Shown here one piece after another: positions 23,701 through 34,159 of a stretch of 64,000 bases of DNA. The notes under the pieces are model-generated. The model had not been told where the DNA came from. It saw only the letters and a list, made by a program, of their open reading frames with translations, and made no database searches. This stretch comes from Pseudevernia furfuracea (taxonomy: Eukaryota; Ascomycota; Lecanoromycetes; Lecanorales; Parmeliaceae): contig JAIUPT010000039.1 of the NCBI GenBank assembly GCA_022315425.1, positions 806,001-870,000 on the forward strand. The letters run 5' to 3'. The first letter of the stretch is position 1; each line of letters begins with the position of its first letter. The position numbers were made by a program, and so were the translations under genes.

Positions 23701-24901
23701 GATTCTTGACTAATGTCTGCAGGTTACGGTCGCGAGGACGGAGCCAGGATCGAAGAGTCTCGATATCCATAGATGCATCATCGCCGAGTTCGAATTGCCA
23801 CATCGCGTCCGTAATCCGACTTTTGCGTTTGTGGAAAGCCTCGATGTGACCACCAAACGTGCTGTTGAAATCAAGACTGACTTTTCCGGCAGAGATAGCG
23901 TTCACTTGAGCGTAGTAATAGATGCTAACGTCTCGAACAAGCACCAATAAGTCGTTGAAGGCCTGCCCTACCTCTACTCGAATGTGTTCATCTGCGTGGA
24001 GGAGCTTCTCGTGGCGCAAGAGAACCGAAATGGAGAGTCCAAGCTCATAGAAGACGGCAAAGGTTTTGTCAAGGGCTTGGGCATTACTCGGGCCGAGCTA
24101 TGCTGGATTAGCAGAAAATCGCAAGGTACCGATCAGAGGGCTTGCCTCAAGTAAGGCGCAAGCCGCAGCCCAAATCAATTTCGCAGCTTGATCACCGTCA
24201 CGGACGAAGCCTTGAACAGCCTCGGAATACCCCGATATTTGGAGCGCGAAGAACTCCGCCCTGAATTGAGATTAAGGAGTCAGCAATGCCTGCACTAGAG
24301 GATTTCCACCTTCGGAACACCCGAAGAGCAATCACCCCAAGAAAAGTCTCACGACTCAAAACCGAGTGGAGCAAAGGAAGTCTGGACTTTGAAATAGCGT
24401 ACCACTTAAGAACTTTGTCCCATCTCGAGCCTCGATGTGGCATGTGTGTGAGCCTCTGTCGCTCGATGAATTGGAGGAATCCTTCAATGGTCAAGCTCTG
24501 AATGTCGGCATCATCTACATCATCAAACTCTGCGACAAAATTGCGCCGCGTTGTGATGACCGTCTCTTGAAGGATTGTGATTTGCTGGTCTTTTGAAAAT
24601 ACGACACTGGATTCGCCCCAGCGTTTGGAGGTACTCGTATAGGATTGAGAGTCTGGAGAAAAATGCCTTGGTCAGCGGAAATGGTCAAGAGTTCTGGGAT
24701 GTGGATTGTCTTACGTTGAGCCATGCTATGGCTTGTACGGTTTGTAGTGCCGTTGCTCAAGCCATTGGGTTTTTTGACTGGGAGCGGCTCGTAGGCCATA
24801 GGCTTGGAGACCTTTGGCTCCTTGGCAATCACGGCTGACTTGTCAACATTGACGTTTTCGTGGTTGTGGCTGCTATTGACAACGGGAGCGTCGTTCGCCA
24901 T
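17778..24901 (-). CDS. NACHT-TPR STAND protein (fungal NOD-like receptor)
   Basis: Predicted signalling NTPase of the STAND class; fungal relatives act in non-self recognition. Exons: 24715-24901, 24403-24652, 24146-24260, 23497-24097, 21616-23285, 19971-21533, 18717-19922 and 17778-18656, giving 2,156 residues. Residues about 70-340 are the helical N-terminal domain seen in such proteins (RLTHMPHRGSRWDKVLKW, LLELGPSNAQALDKTF). The NACHT domain has Walker A GPAGCGKS at 351-358 and Walker B LFVIVDGLDEV at 455-465. From about residue 800 on come kinesin-light-chain-like TPRs, interrupted by a Thr/Ser-rich linker. The C-terminal 140 residues are acidic and low complexity. Introns 24098-24145 and 19923-19970 begin with GCAAG (GC-AG class). 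Intron 18657-18716 is 60 nt with no stop in frame, so it is easily read as coding. The start at 24901 is the best-placed ATG; an upstream in-frame stretch to 25138 exists. Confidence 0.88.
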
Positions 24902-27167
24902 GGTTTCGGGGCGCGGGGTTTCTTCAACGTTACTGTGCAGAAGCTTCGTTGTATTACTTGAACTTGACGCTTTTCTAGCTGCGATGATTGTCAGATAAGT
25001 AATGGGAATGCACCAGCCCGAGGATGACCTACAGAGAGGGTTGCGGCGAAGACCAAGCATGCTCAAACAAATGGCGAAAGGATTACAACAACAACATCGG
25101 TTGGAATGGCATTGACGAGTAGAACGTGTACTTGGCATTAAGTACTTGAAAAAGAGAGGTAGTCTTAATATATAGGTTGTGGCAACGTGCGAGCAACGCG
25201 CGGGGCACGCCTCGACCTTGCTGTCAAGCTACCCAACTCGACATAGTACCTGGATGACGCAGGGGCCATAATGCGTGGATAGAGATAAGTGTCAGTCTAA
25301 TGTTGACATTTAGAACCATGATTAGCCAAATGTAGATGTTCCAAAGCCACCCGAGATAGTAGCATGATTGATTAGGGGGGCCCTTCGGCGTTCGGACGCT
25401 TTGAACGGTAGACGCATTTCGCTTCATCGCACATCGCTTCAGCCGGTCCCATCAGACGGCGGGACAAAAATATTTTGTGGCGGAAAGCAGGTTGGCCTCT
25501 TGGGGCAGCGACTGAATGAGGACTTGAATAGAGGTCTGAGATGGAGAGTGGGATTTGATTGATGCGAGAGTGGGAAGATCGTCAATTGAAGTGCGCCTAA
25601 AAGAATAGTATCAGAATGGGAAGTGCCTCAATTCAGATGCCACACCGACCGCGACTCTACTTTGGGGAGGTTTGGACAAGCTTAGTGAACCTGTTCGCTG
25701 CAATACCACTGCCCCTGTTGAAGGGATGATGGCGGGCGCGGGGCTGGCTGAAGTGGAGACGCAGGCAGCGCCCGGACAACGACGACGACGCCAACTCGTG
25801 GTCCGTCGGAGAATATTTAGAATATTTAGAGAGGATCAACAAGGGCAGGGGTTGTTGCAGCATTGGAAGGATTAATATGAGGAGAATGGCCAATCAGATA
25901 CATGACACCTGTCACCTGTCATCGGTCATCTGTGTCAAGATTGTTCAGTTTGGGTTTGCGGGAGATGAGCGACAGGGTCCTCAGGTGAGTCTAAGATCTG
26001 TGGCTTGCAAAGGGAAATCAAATGATCGAGATTGTTGTATTATTCACATCACACAGTTCACACATACAGTATACTATTTCTACTAATACTGCTCGAGTCG
26101 ATGCTCCGCGTCATATGTGGACGCTAGAGCAAGCTGTCAGATTCTCTAAAGGAGGGGAAAATGGGAAAAAAGGGACAAAGAAGGAAAAGGTGGCTTATTG
26201 ATCTGCAGCTGAAGGAGGCATGGAGAGAAACTTGGGAAGTTGGGATTAGTACCTAAGGTCGCGTAGATCCGTACCGCCGACTCGCCGATTCAGGGCCAGC
26301 CCGGCACCCCGGTTAAGGGCTCAGCCTCTAAAAACTTAATGCTTGAAAGCGATGTCTATCTACGAAGAAACAGTAAGTATTACGTATTGTTATTGTGTCA
26401 ACTTGTTATAGAACTTTAGTGCACTCTAATGTTACGCCGGATTGATCGGATTTGAGCGGTGATGCATTTCCCATTGTGCTGCGTTTCCTTACGATATTCA
26501 CTACGAGTAGAGATCGCGATTTGCTTCTATGAGTTCCATGCGCCCTCCATGACTGCAACGATGAGTCCACTACTCATTCCATCACAGCAGACCCATAGAA
26601 AGATAACCAAAAGGCAAGCTCCAGCACGGACCAGTTCTAGTCCTACGCTATAGTCTTCCAACCCAGACCTTTGCGTCTTGATCTACCTGCTGCCGTTATT
26701 GTCTTATAATATCAACCTCGAATCAGACGTCTCTGGGGAATACTCTGACTTATATTCCTCTTCTTCTTTTACTCGTGTTACAGGTCTTGTTGGGGTTGCA
26801 ACTGAAGGTAGCCTACTCACTTTCGTTATGAGATGCACCACCACCGTTGTCTTCGTTATAGAAAGGTTTGCATTAATCGAGTCCAATAAGTATTACGTGT
26901 TGGAAATTACGGCGCAATGCCTAAAATGAAGTATGATGGCCACCAAAATTGCTCGGTCAAAAAAGTATTCCAGTCTATCCTTTTTTATTGGGTTCCCCTT
27001 TCTAAGATTAGTCCTACTGTTACAGCTCTTCGCCTAGAAGGAAGACATAAGCAAACAAACAAAGCGTCAAAGGAATCTCCCGCTCCAAGTACTCCGATAA
27101 CATCCAACGCTTGCCCATCTACTTACGGCCCTCTATTCCCGGTCACATCCCAGCAACGGACTGCGAT
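24902..27167. other. intergenic region, no supported gene
   Basis: The first 240 bases are the leader and promoter of the STAND gene; an open frame continues upstream of its chosen ATG, so a further 5' exon is possible. Between 25150 and 27100 I see only short frames with no protein character. The end overlaps the probable 3' region of the RING gene. Confidence 0.5.
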
Positions 27168-28343
27168 TCACACCGGAGGCCAGTCCAAGTCTGGCAAGGC
27201 TTCGAGAGCTCTCGGCAGGTTGTGCAAACCAATACGCACGAGTATGCTAGGATTGAGAAGCCGGTGTCGCAGAGGGTAGATGCGAGCATATGCCGTTCCA
27301 AGAGCGCCCTCATCAATGCCGACCGAGTCTTCAATCCGTCGAGAAGAGGCCTGACGTCCCAGGAGATGTGACGCCATGTACAAGCCGATAGCAGCCACCA
27401 AAAGCGGAGAACAGAGATCATGTAAGCGTTCGAGCACTATTTTCGAGGCGATTTCCCTTGAGATGCCGTAGAAACTTGGATCGCCCACCAGCTTCACAGA
27501 GTTACAAAGGCATAAACTCATCACCTCGTCGAGAAAATGAAGAGGGACTTGTTGACGTTGAAGTTCGTGTCGCTCGTCGTCGTCGTCAATGATTCCATAC
27601 CTGCGATCCGGCGGAGGCAAGAAAGCAAGCAGACCCTCCACATGACCCCCAGCAATACTCTCGAGCATCCATGCGTCGATGACTTGCATCCGAATAGGAT
27701 AGACATGTCGATAGACAGACTGTATCTGATCCGGACTCACTCCAGCTGCTTGGGAAATTTCCCTGGGAGATTTGGATCGGCGCACGACATGCGATGCCAT
27801 GTAAATGCTTACCGCGGCGATGGACCGATGGTTTCGATCCCCCCGGAGTGAATTAATCAAGTGGCGAGCCATTGACCTAGCCACAGTTTCAACAGTGGTG
27901 GATATAATACGGCCACTGAAAGCGATACAGATGTTTGTGATGAGCGAGTCTGTTGGCGATACTTGTCCAAATGGGGAAGCGACCGAGGCCGCCTGTGGTC
28001 TGTCGACGTCTATGACGCCATGTTCGAGATATGGCCGAGGTTGCGCGGGGAAAAAGGTTGCTCGGCAGGCAGGGCAGTTATTGTTGGCCCGAAGCCAAGT
28101 TACTATGCATGATGATCCTATTCGATGACCACATGGCAGGTGAACCTCAAGTTCAATTATTCCGGTTGAAGTGTTCAGCGTGTTGTATTCTTCTAGACAG
28201 ATCATGCAGCTTTCGGAGTGCACGCGATTTTCGGGTGTGCTGAGCAGACGATTGAGAAATTCTTCTTGAGACATGTTGCGATGGAGAATTTGTTCCTTGA
28301 GGGTGGCTGGAGATGTGGAGAGGAAGATGTTTATTTGAGACAT
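27168..28343 (-). CDS. RING finger protein with two TFIIB-like cyclin folds
   Basis: A 391-residue single-exon protein of unknown function. Residues 46-93 form a RING: C46-x2-C49, C71-x-H73, C79, C90-x2-C93. Gly76 stands where the fifth zinc ligand normally is (CGHRIGSSC), a change also seen in the helicase RING at 2.6 kb. The rest holds two similar halves of about 90 residues. Half 1 contains RSIAAVSIYMASHVVRRS then EISQAAGVSPDQIQSVYRHV; half 2 contains VAAIGLYMASHLLGRQ then RIEDSVGIDEGALGTAYARI. This is the signature of the cyclin-like repeats in TFIIB (AAxxIYMAS, then an xAGV helix-turn-helix and a YRxIYP-type helix). TFIIB carries an N-terminal zinc ribbon; here a RING takes that place. 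The role may be nuclear ubiquitin ligase or transcription-related; neither is shown. Confidence 0.8.
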   Translation of the reverse strand: MSQINIFLSTSPATLKEQILHRNMSQEEFLNRLLSTPENRVHSESCMICLEEYNTLNTSTGIIELEVHLPCGHRIGSSCIVTWLRANNNCPACRATFFPAQPRPYLEHGVIDVDRPQAASVASPFGQVSPTDSLITNICIAFSGRIISTTVETVARSMARHLINSLRGDRNHRSIAAVSIYMASHVVRRSKSPREISQAAGVSPDQIQSVYRHVYPIRMQVIDAWMLESIAGGHVEGLLAFLPPPDRRYGIIDDDDERHELQRQQVPLHFLDEVMSLCLCNSVKLVGDPSFYGISREIASKIVLERLHDLCSPLLVAAIGLYMASHLLGRQASSRRIEDSVGIDEGALGTAYARIYPLRHRLLNPSILVRIGLHNLPRALEALPDLDWPPV

Positions 28344-28744
28344 TGACGAAAGGCGAATGAAGATATAAGCAGGAGTCGACGCAAAGTGTTGAGCATTTCT
28401 GTGTTGAGAATTTCATTGTGCCGCCTAACTAATTTAGGTCTCTGGTACGCAAACACCCATATGGAGTGATCTGAAAAGAATCGACGTATCGAAGTCTGTG
28501 AATCAAAGAAAGGCATTATCAACGTTACAAAGAAAAACCGACGTGGCTTTGTTCTTACACAATGGTCCCGGGATTATATAAATTGTAAAGCCCAAGACCC
28601 ACAAATCAATTCTTTCAACGCACTCGACTGCTGCTGTTCAAAAGATCCACTTGAAGCAGTTGACCCGCAGGAAGAATCTCCGAGGGCTCCCAAACCACAC
28701 CCACCAACCATAAAAAAGCCCAACCTCGTCATCGAAATATCAAA
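28344..28744. other. divergent promoter region
   Basis: About 400 bases between the RING gene (minus) and the small acylated-protein gene (plus), so it should carry both promoters. A clear TATA box for the plus-strand gene is at 28575. Confidence 0.55.
28575..28582 (+). promoter_or_regulatory. TATA box (TATATAAA)
   Basis: A strong TATATAAA lies 163 bases before the ATG of the plus-strand gene at 28745, leaving a leader of roughly 100-130 bases. Confidence 0.55.
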
Positions 28745-29113
28745 ATGGGTTGCGCACCCTCCCGCCCTTCCTTCGAGGAGACCGCAAGACCTCTTCCAAA
28801 CAGGCCGATACCCAGCAGGCCGAGACCCACCAACAGCCTCTACTACAAATACCACAAACGTCCTCCGTTGTCCCCGAGGTTCCAACCCGCGTACGACACC
28901 CTCACCGCGGCGAGCAGGAAGAACAAGGCGCGTAGCAACCACGGGTGGGATAGCCTCGAAAACTATTCGATGACGTCGCAGAAGGTTCAGATGCCGGAAA
29001 ATCCTAGTTCGGCGCGGTTGGGTGTGGTTAATGGTAGCTTCAGGGATAGCGGATTGGATGGAGCGGATAGACGGAGGAGAACGGAGTCTCGAAGAGTGCA
29101 GCGTCCTCGATGA
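28745..29113 (+). CDS. small basic protein with MGC dual-acylation start
   Basis: A 122-residue single-exon protein without a recognised domain. It begins MGCAPSRPSF: Gly2 and Cys3 with a small residue at position 6 are the classic signals for N-myristoylation plus palmitoylation, so a plasma-membrane location is predicted. The body is rich in Pro, Arg and Ser (PLPNRPIPSRPRP), with a Tyr motif (SLYYKYHKR), and the C-terminus is strongly basic (DRRRRTESRRVQRPR). The TATA box upstream and the well-placed ATG support a real gene. Without expression data the frame could still be fortuitous. Confidence 0.6.
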   Translation: MGCAPSRPSFEETARPLPNRPIPSRPRPTNSLYYKYHKRPPLSPRFQPAYDTLTAASRKNKARSNHGWDSLENYSMTSQKVQMPENPSSARLGVVNGSFRDSGLDGADRRRRTESRRVQRPR

Positions 29114-30540
29114 GAGGACGGATGAGCATTTGGATGGCTGAGCATTTGGATGGCCGATTTGTTAGTCGTGGTCTTTGTTTGACGGTATGGATTCAAGACA
29201 TTTGCGTGTTTAGCTAGGAGAGAATTGCTTCATAAACGCCGTACCTTTGTCTCTACATTGCTAAAGCACACGAGATCGATCGGGCTGTTCAACGGTGTTT
29301 GCCCTTGACTAGAGATGAACAGTGACCCTGCACAATTGAACACCAACGTAGGAGCCGATACTGTGTGGGACAGCAAAACACAATCTGCGTGATCGTGGCA
29401 TCTCGCCCCAAACTTGAATGAATACTTGCGTTGTTTAACGGATACTCATCTTGAAGAGTAGTCGGCCCACAAAAAACCCCGAACCCTCGACCTTTTTGAA
29501 GCGTGAAGCGAAGGGTCCGAACAAAAGACATTAATTGTCGCAGACTCTTTTTGCTGCGCCAACAATGCTTTTGTCTAAAAAATTACTAGGGCTCGAGAAG
29601 CTCGTTATCCTAAACCGGCACGCCTCATTTGTTTCCGTCCTTCTTCTCAACAACAATGCAATTGGTGAATGATGGACCGCATAAGGTAGTGATCTGTGGA
29701 GGCTTCCACGAAGTATTCGACTCGACGGTAGATAAGGAGTTCGGGCGATAAACACATACCCTACCTTGGACATCTTCAGATTCCCCTTCTCAATGCCTCT
29801 CCCGATGCCAATCAAAAAATTGAGCAAGACAATTACCGCCCACTCTGTCGCATAGTCTTCGCAAACCTCCCGTACCGCGAGCACGGCATCATGAACGGGA
29901 GTATCTTAGACACGCAGCGCCCCCCCCCTTCCCGGCTGTCCATCATCCACAACCTGGATGCATGGCGCCGCTGCGTTGCTCTCTCCTAATCAATGGCTCC
30001 AACTTAGCGACAATAACGCAGAGATAGCCTCAGCCAATGGCCGACTGCCTGCAAATCGAACGCCAGACCCACGGCCCGACATACATCGCTGAGCTCCCTG
30101 CCTACATGGCGTCGCATATCATATGCCAACCGAAAACATCCCTTGGGGGTTTCATGAATCGATTTGAACAGTCTCGTTTTTTGGGGGGAGGGGGGGAGGA
30201 GGGGAGTTCCCACAAAGGCATGCAGAATGGGAAATGGGAAAGAGGGGAGCTCTAGAGTGGCCACTTCTCTGTGACGGTTGGCCTGTGTGCATTTTCAAAA
30301 AATCTCGGGCTTCTGTCTGAGCCAAAAAAAAAGCGATGGAATCCTCGGGTCGCTGAAAATCGGACATATTTAAAGGGATTGTTACCACTTCGACTGTCAC
30401 CTTATTGGGGATTCGGCCTAAATCCTTTGCATGCCATTTTTTCCGAATTCCTCTTTATGCATGGATTAGGGCAGATAAGCCTCCATGGATTCTGTATGCT
30501 GCTTTCGAAACCGCTCCCTCCCTTCCTTTAAATTCCGTTC
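29114..30540. other. intergenic region with a possible cyclin-fold remnant
   Basis: No intact gene. Near 30034-30165 the plus strand encodes a short stretch (GPTYIAELPAYMASHIICQP) resembling the TFIIB-like repeat of the RING gene at 27-28 kb, with a stop upstream of it. A C run lies at about 29922-29930 and a G-rich tract at 30182-30207. Confidence 0.4.
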
Positions 30541-31434
30541 TCATCCCGTGCGCTTCCCCCATGCCCAAACGGCCACCCATCCACCATTTCCAAAACTCGA
30601 TCCCAAACCTCCATGGACAGCCTCCAAAACCCGGGGCATGTCAGTCTCACCTCTCGAGCCCACCCGTCGTTGACAGGGCACCATGGCCGTACTCATTGCC
30701 CTTCTATTCGGATCAACGAGATGGAGCGTGAGAATCCTAAGGTGGCATGGTCGGGAGGGATCTGCGATGCTGAAAGGGTTCATTTTTGTCTGAAATGTAT
30801 TCGGAAACACGACCACTCTTCCTTCCCATAAGTTGACACCGCCTATTTTCTGGTTGGGTGGGTCATTAATCCCCACGCCGTGCGCCTCTCGCGCGAAAGG
30901 TGGAGAGGTGATACAGGCCTTTGCAAGACCCGCCTCTTCAGGGTTGATGCGGAGGCGGGAGTAGAGCGTTGGGAGAGTGGTGTTTTGGTGGGAGTAAATG
31001 TAGTGGGCTGTTGCGCATACGCGCTCGTTCATTCGACCTTGGATGTGCCATTCTTCCCCATCATATTGAGGCATTCCAGGGGTCAAGTTGATGTCTTGGA
31101 GGTGAAGGACCATCTGAATACCGATGTTCCAGAACTCTTTCTTCAAATTGACAGAGATTAAGTCGTGACATCGGCCCTAGTTGTCAAGCCAATCGACAAT
31201 AGCTCTCTGCTCTGGAGGGCAGCAAGAGCCTAATTCTCGTTGAATTACCGGGTCCCGGCCTGACTCGGCGAGATGAAAGCGTTGATTTTGATAACCTGGC
31301 GCTTTAAGGTCAACCAGAGTGCGGTTGAAAAGAGGTAGAAGGACATCGATGAGCTTTTCCAGGATCTTATAGAAGCTGTGATGAGCTGTTGGGTGAACAT
31401 TATTGAATGAATATGGTATGAGCGTTTCTTGCTT
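30541..31434 (-). pseudogene. DUF4246-family protein, truncated pseudogene
   Basis: The minus strand encodes the C-terminal third of a DUF4246 protein, a fungal family of unknown function usually about 600-700 residues long. Recognisable pieces are FNNVHPTAHHSFYKIL, LFNRTLVDLKAPGYQNQRF, KKEFWNIGIQMVLHLQDIN, EEWHIQGRMNERVCATA, GRVVVFPNTFQ and RILTLHLVDPNRRAMSTA. One in-frame TAG at 31177-31179 breaks it, in a context (WLDN-stop-GRC) where a glutamine codon CAG is the likely ancestor. The N-terminal two thirds are missing: another stop lies just upstream of about 31434 and no earlier family segment is visible. The downstream 201 codons stay open and could be mistaken for a gene. Confidence 0.8.
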
Positions 31435-31752
31435 ACAAGGATGGTCCTGCGTACATCTTGTTTAGTGGTCATTTTGGGGAACCAAAGGCTAAATTTACTC
31501 TAGGTTTCTAATTGTCCTAGACTGCTCTGAAGTACGATCGCTATTGAATGATGTCGTACTTCTCCCATTACTATTTCATGCACCTAGAATAGAGGGCCAG
31601 GCAGCCCTTGGCAAAGCCTGTAGAGCCCTAGATGCATCCACATAGCCGCGTCATTGGAGGTCTTCCGAGTCCATTAGCTACTCATGATCAGGGTAGAATT
31701 GTGAAGACCTCTTTGATTCGCACGTACCAAGAGTAAGCAACACCTTGTATGC

Positions 31753-33083
31753 CTATCGTCTGTCCAAGACCCCGTGATCGGACGTGGGAATGTGGCCATC
31801 ATCATCATCGCCCTCACTAGACCAAGATGAAGTGCTTCTCCGAACCGGTCCTGGTTTCGCAGGCTCACTCAGATCAGTCTCCCTCATCTTTTCATGCAAT
31901 CTGATCCTTGTTTCGGCTTCAGTACGAACCGTGAGCATTTCTTGTCGACGCCCAGCCAGCGGGCCACTTTTACATTCAACAGCTTGATGCATGAGCATCG
32001 CCTCTCTTAGGCGAACAAGAGTAAGCACGTCAAGTGCGATCTTCTTTAATCCTGTATCGATTTTAGAAGACGAGGTTTGGAGTTTGCGAGCCCTTGGTTG
32101 GGTACGATCAGCTTGGAAAATGGCAGGGAGCTGCTTGGATCTCACATGTTCGAACCCAAATCTCGGTGGGTGTGCTGGCCAGCCAGAGAGCCTACCCTTC
32201 CCATCTCCTCTTCATTCTCCTCGACATAACCCTGGCCAGCTAGAGAACCCAGGACTCCAGTTTCCCATCTAGTCTGCACAAAAAGACCCTGGCAGGCTAA
32301 AGAACCCAGAAACTCCATCTCCTTTCTAATATCTGCGCCTGAGGACATGATCTCTTCGAGGATGCTTGTGACGTAGTCCCTCAACTCGCTCGGAGACGAA
32401 TCACCAAACCTAGGATCCAGAATCTCAAGATCATAGCTGCCCCAAAGGTGCAAGCGGATATTGTAACCCTCTATCTTGGCAGCAATGTGATGGAAATATT
32501 CTCCTGCAGGCTCAGAGAGGTTTGACCATTCTACCGCTTCTTGCGATAGTTTCAGGAGTAACCCCACGCAACGTTCCCGCGTCTTTTTGAATCCAACGCC
32601 ACGCGACGACGAGGCTGAGGGATCCGATTTCTGACCTGGGGTATGCTGGGATCCGTCTCTCTGCGGCATCGCCAGAGTAACGTCGTTAGCATTCACGTCC
32701 CTGTGGCATAAAGGTGGATCCTCAGGGTCGGGTGCGGTTGAAGTCGAGGTTTTTTTCGCGATGTGAGGAAGTTTCAAGGTCGCAAGCACTTCCTTCACTG
32801 ACCTTCTGAACAGTATCCAGCGAAACGCAAGCGAGTCTTTGAATCTAATAGCTCTTGATAGTGATGTATACCGGTCTTCAGGCGAGGCCGTATCTTGTTG
32901 GGGTCGATCTGACTTTGAAATACCTGGTGTTTTTGTGTCGGCGTCGGCAAAGAGAAGTGCTGCCATGGCATCTGCCGAAGCGATTTCAGTGCCCACCAAG
33001 CGCCTATAATAGCGCTTCTCCGAGCCTGCGGTATGGTAGCCAGAATGGACATCTAGCATGTTCATAAACTTGGCACGACCCAT
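31753..33083 (-). CDS. orphan protein with LGSLAGQ repeats
   Basis: A two-exon gene of unknown function: 32146-33083 and 31753-32092. The 53-nt intron GTGAGA..AAG keeps the frame, giving 425 residues. The N-terminal part includes a basic helical segment (FKDSLAFRWILFRRSVKEVL). The middle is ordered (AVEWSNLSEPAGEYFHHIAA, IRLHLWGSYDLEILDPRFG). Near residues 258-305 the motif (L/V)GSLA(G/C)Q occurs three times. The exon 2 part is a basic helix followed by a Ser/Asp-rich tail (SSWSSEGDDDDG). If the intron is not used, translation would stop after residue 313. I recognise no family. Confidence 0.55.
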
Positions 33084-34159
33084 CTCTGATGGGTTTGGGT
33101 GGGCTGTTGTGTGGTTGTTGTTGTAAGTGTTGGTAGAGAAAAAACAGGTTTGGATTGTAATGATAAAATTGAATTGGGAGAAAGAAAAACATGAGCGTGG
33201 AGGCCTTACTCATATACTAAAATTTCTAACTGTCGCTGCGCACGATGAAAATTGACTCACTATTTTGGCGGGCGGAGCTCAAACGACGTTTATGTTTTGC
33301 AACAGACGTGAAACGAAGATTTGCTAACCATTAATTTCACGAAACATGACACAATCCAAACACTTCTAGAACATGCTGAATCAACGCTGATGCAATATCG
33401 AAACAAGGTGTCGCCTGCCCAAGCCGTTGGCATGCATCTTCGATCGCTTGACAAGGCTGAAGATATTCCTGAAACGATAATCCGCCAGGGACAGGAATGG
33501 CTCACACTGCCTCCGTCCGCATAATTTCGTTTGGGGTTTCTATTTTCATTTGAATGGTCTATCCTATCCGTGGGTGTGGCACGCATCGCTGGCTCGTACA
33601 AGCCATTGCTCGCCCAAACACTGAATCAAACTTGTCTCAAGAGGTCTTGGATTATCGCACTGCCAGTCTCAAGTTAATTTCATTCGGGCGCATCGTATGG
33701 AATTGATTGATCCCAGTTGTCCATGATCCTGGGCTGCCTTTTGACGCGGTTTTCGGGTTGGAACGGACTCGAGGCTGTTGCCAGGCAATTTCATCTCAGC
33801 CCACCTTCGGTAAATTCTGATCTTCCATCTCTCTCCTCAACCCACGTCCAGAAGGTACAAGAGATAACATACATTTCTTTATATTTTCCCTTATCACCCA
33901 AGCTCCCATTTCCAATCTGTGGACGCTCGTCCTCTCAAAGCCATGACCTCAGCTGAGTTCAGGAAATCTTATGAGTGGGGGCGGTCAGAGAAATGGCCCA
34001 CATTCAGCAGACACAATCGGATCAAAAGCTGGGGCCATAGTCCTCCCTAGGCCATTGTCTATTAGCAAGGCAATTCTCAACTAGCCGTTGAAGATATCAA
34101 CGAAGTCAACAGTAAACTGTCAATCATACTTCGTGTTTCGTGACTGATTTTCTCGACAG
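33084..34159. other. intergenic region
   Basis: A 67-codon frame at 33321-33524 (plus) reads smoothly (TLLEHAESTLMQYRNKV) but has no known relatives that I recognise; it may be a remnant. Otherwise nothing supported. Confidence 0.4.

Noticed and set aside
33321..33524. 67-codon frame as a gene
   Set aside because: It reads smoothly but has no recognised relative, promoter or splice support; left as a possible remnant.
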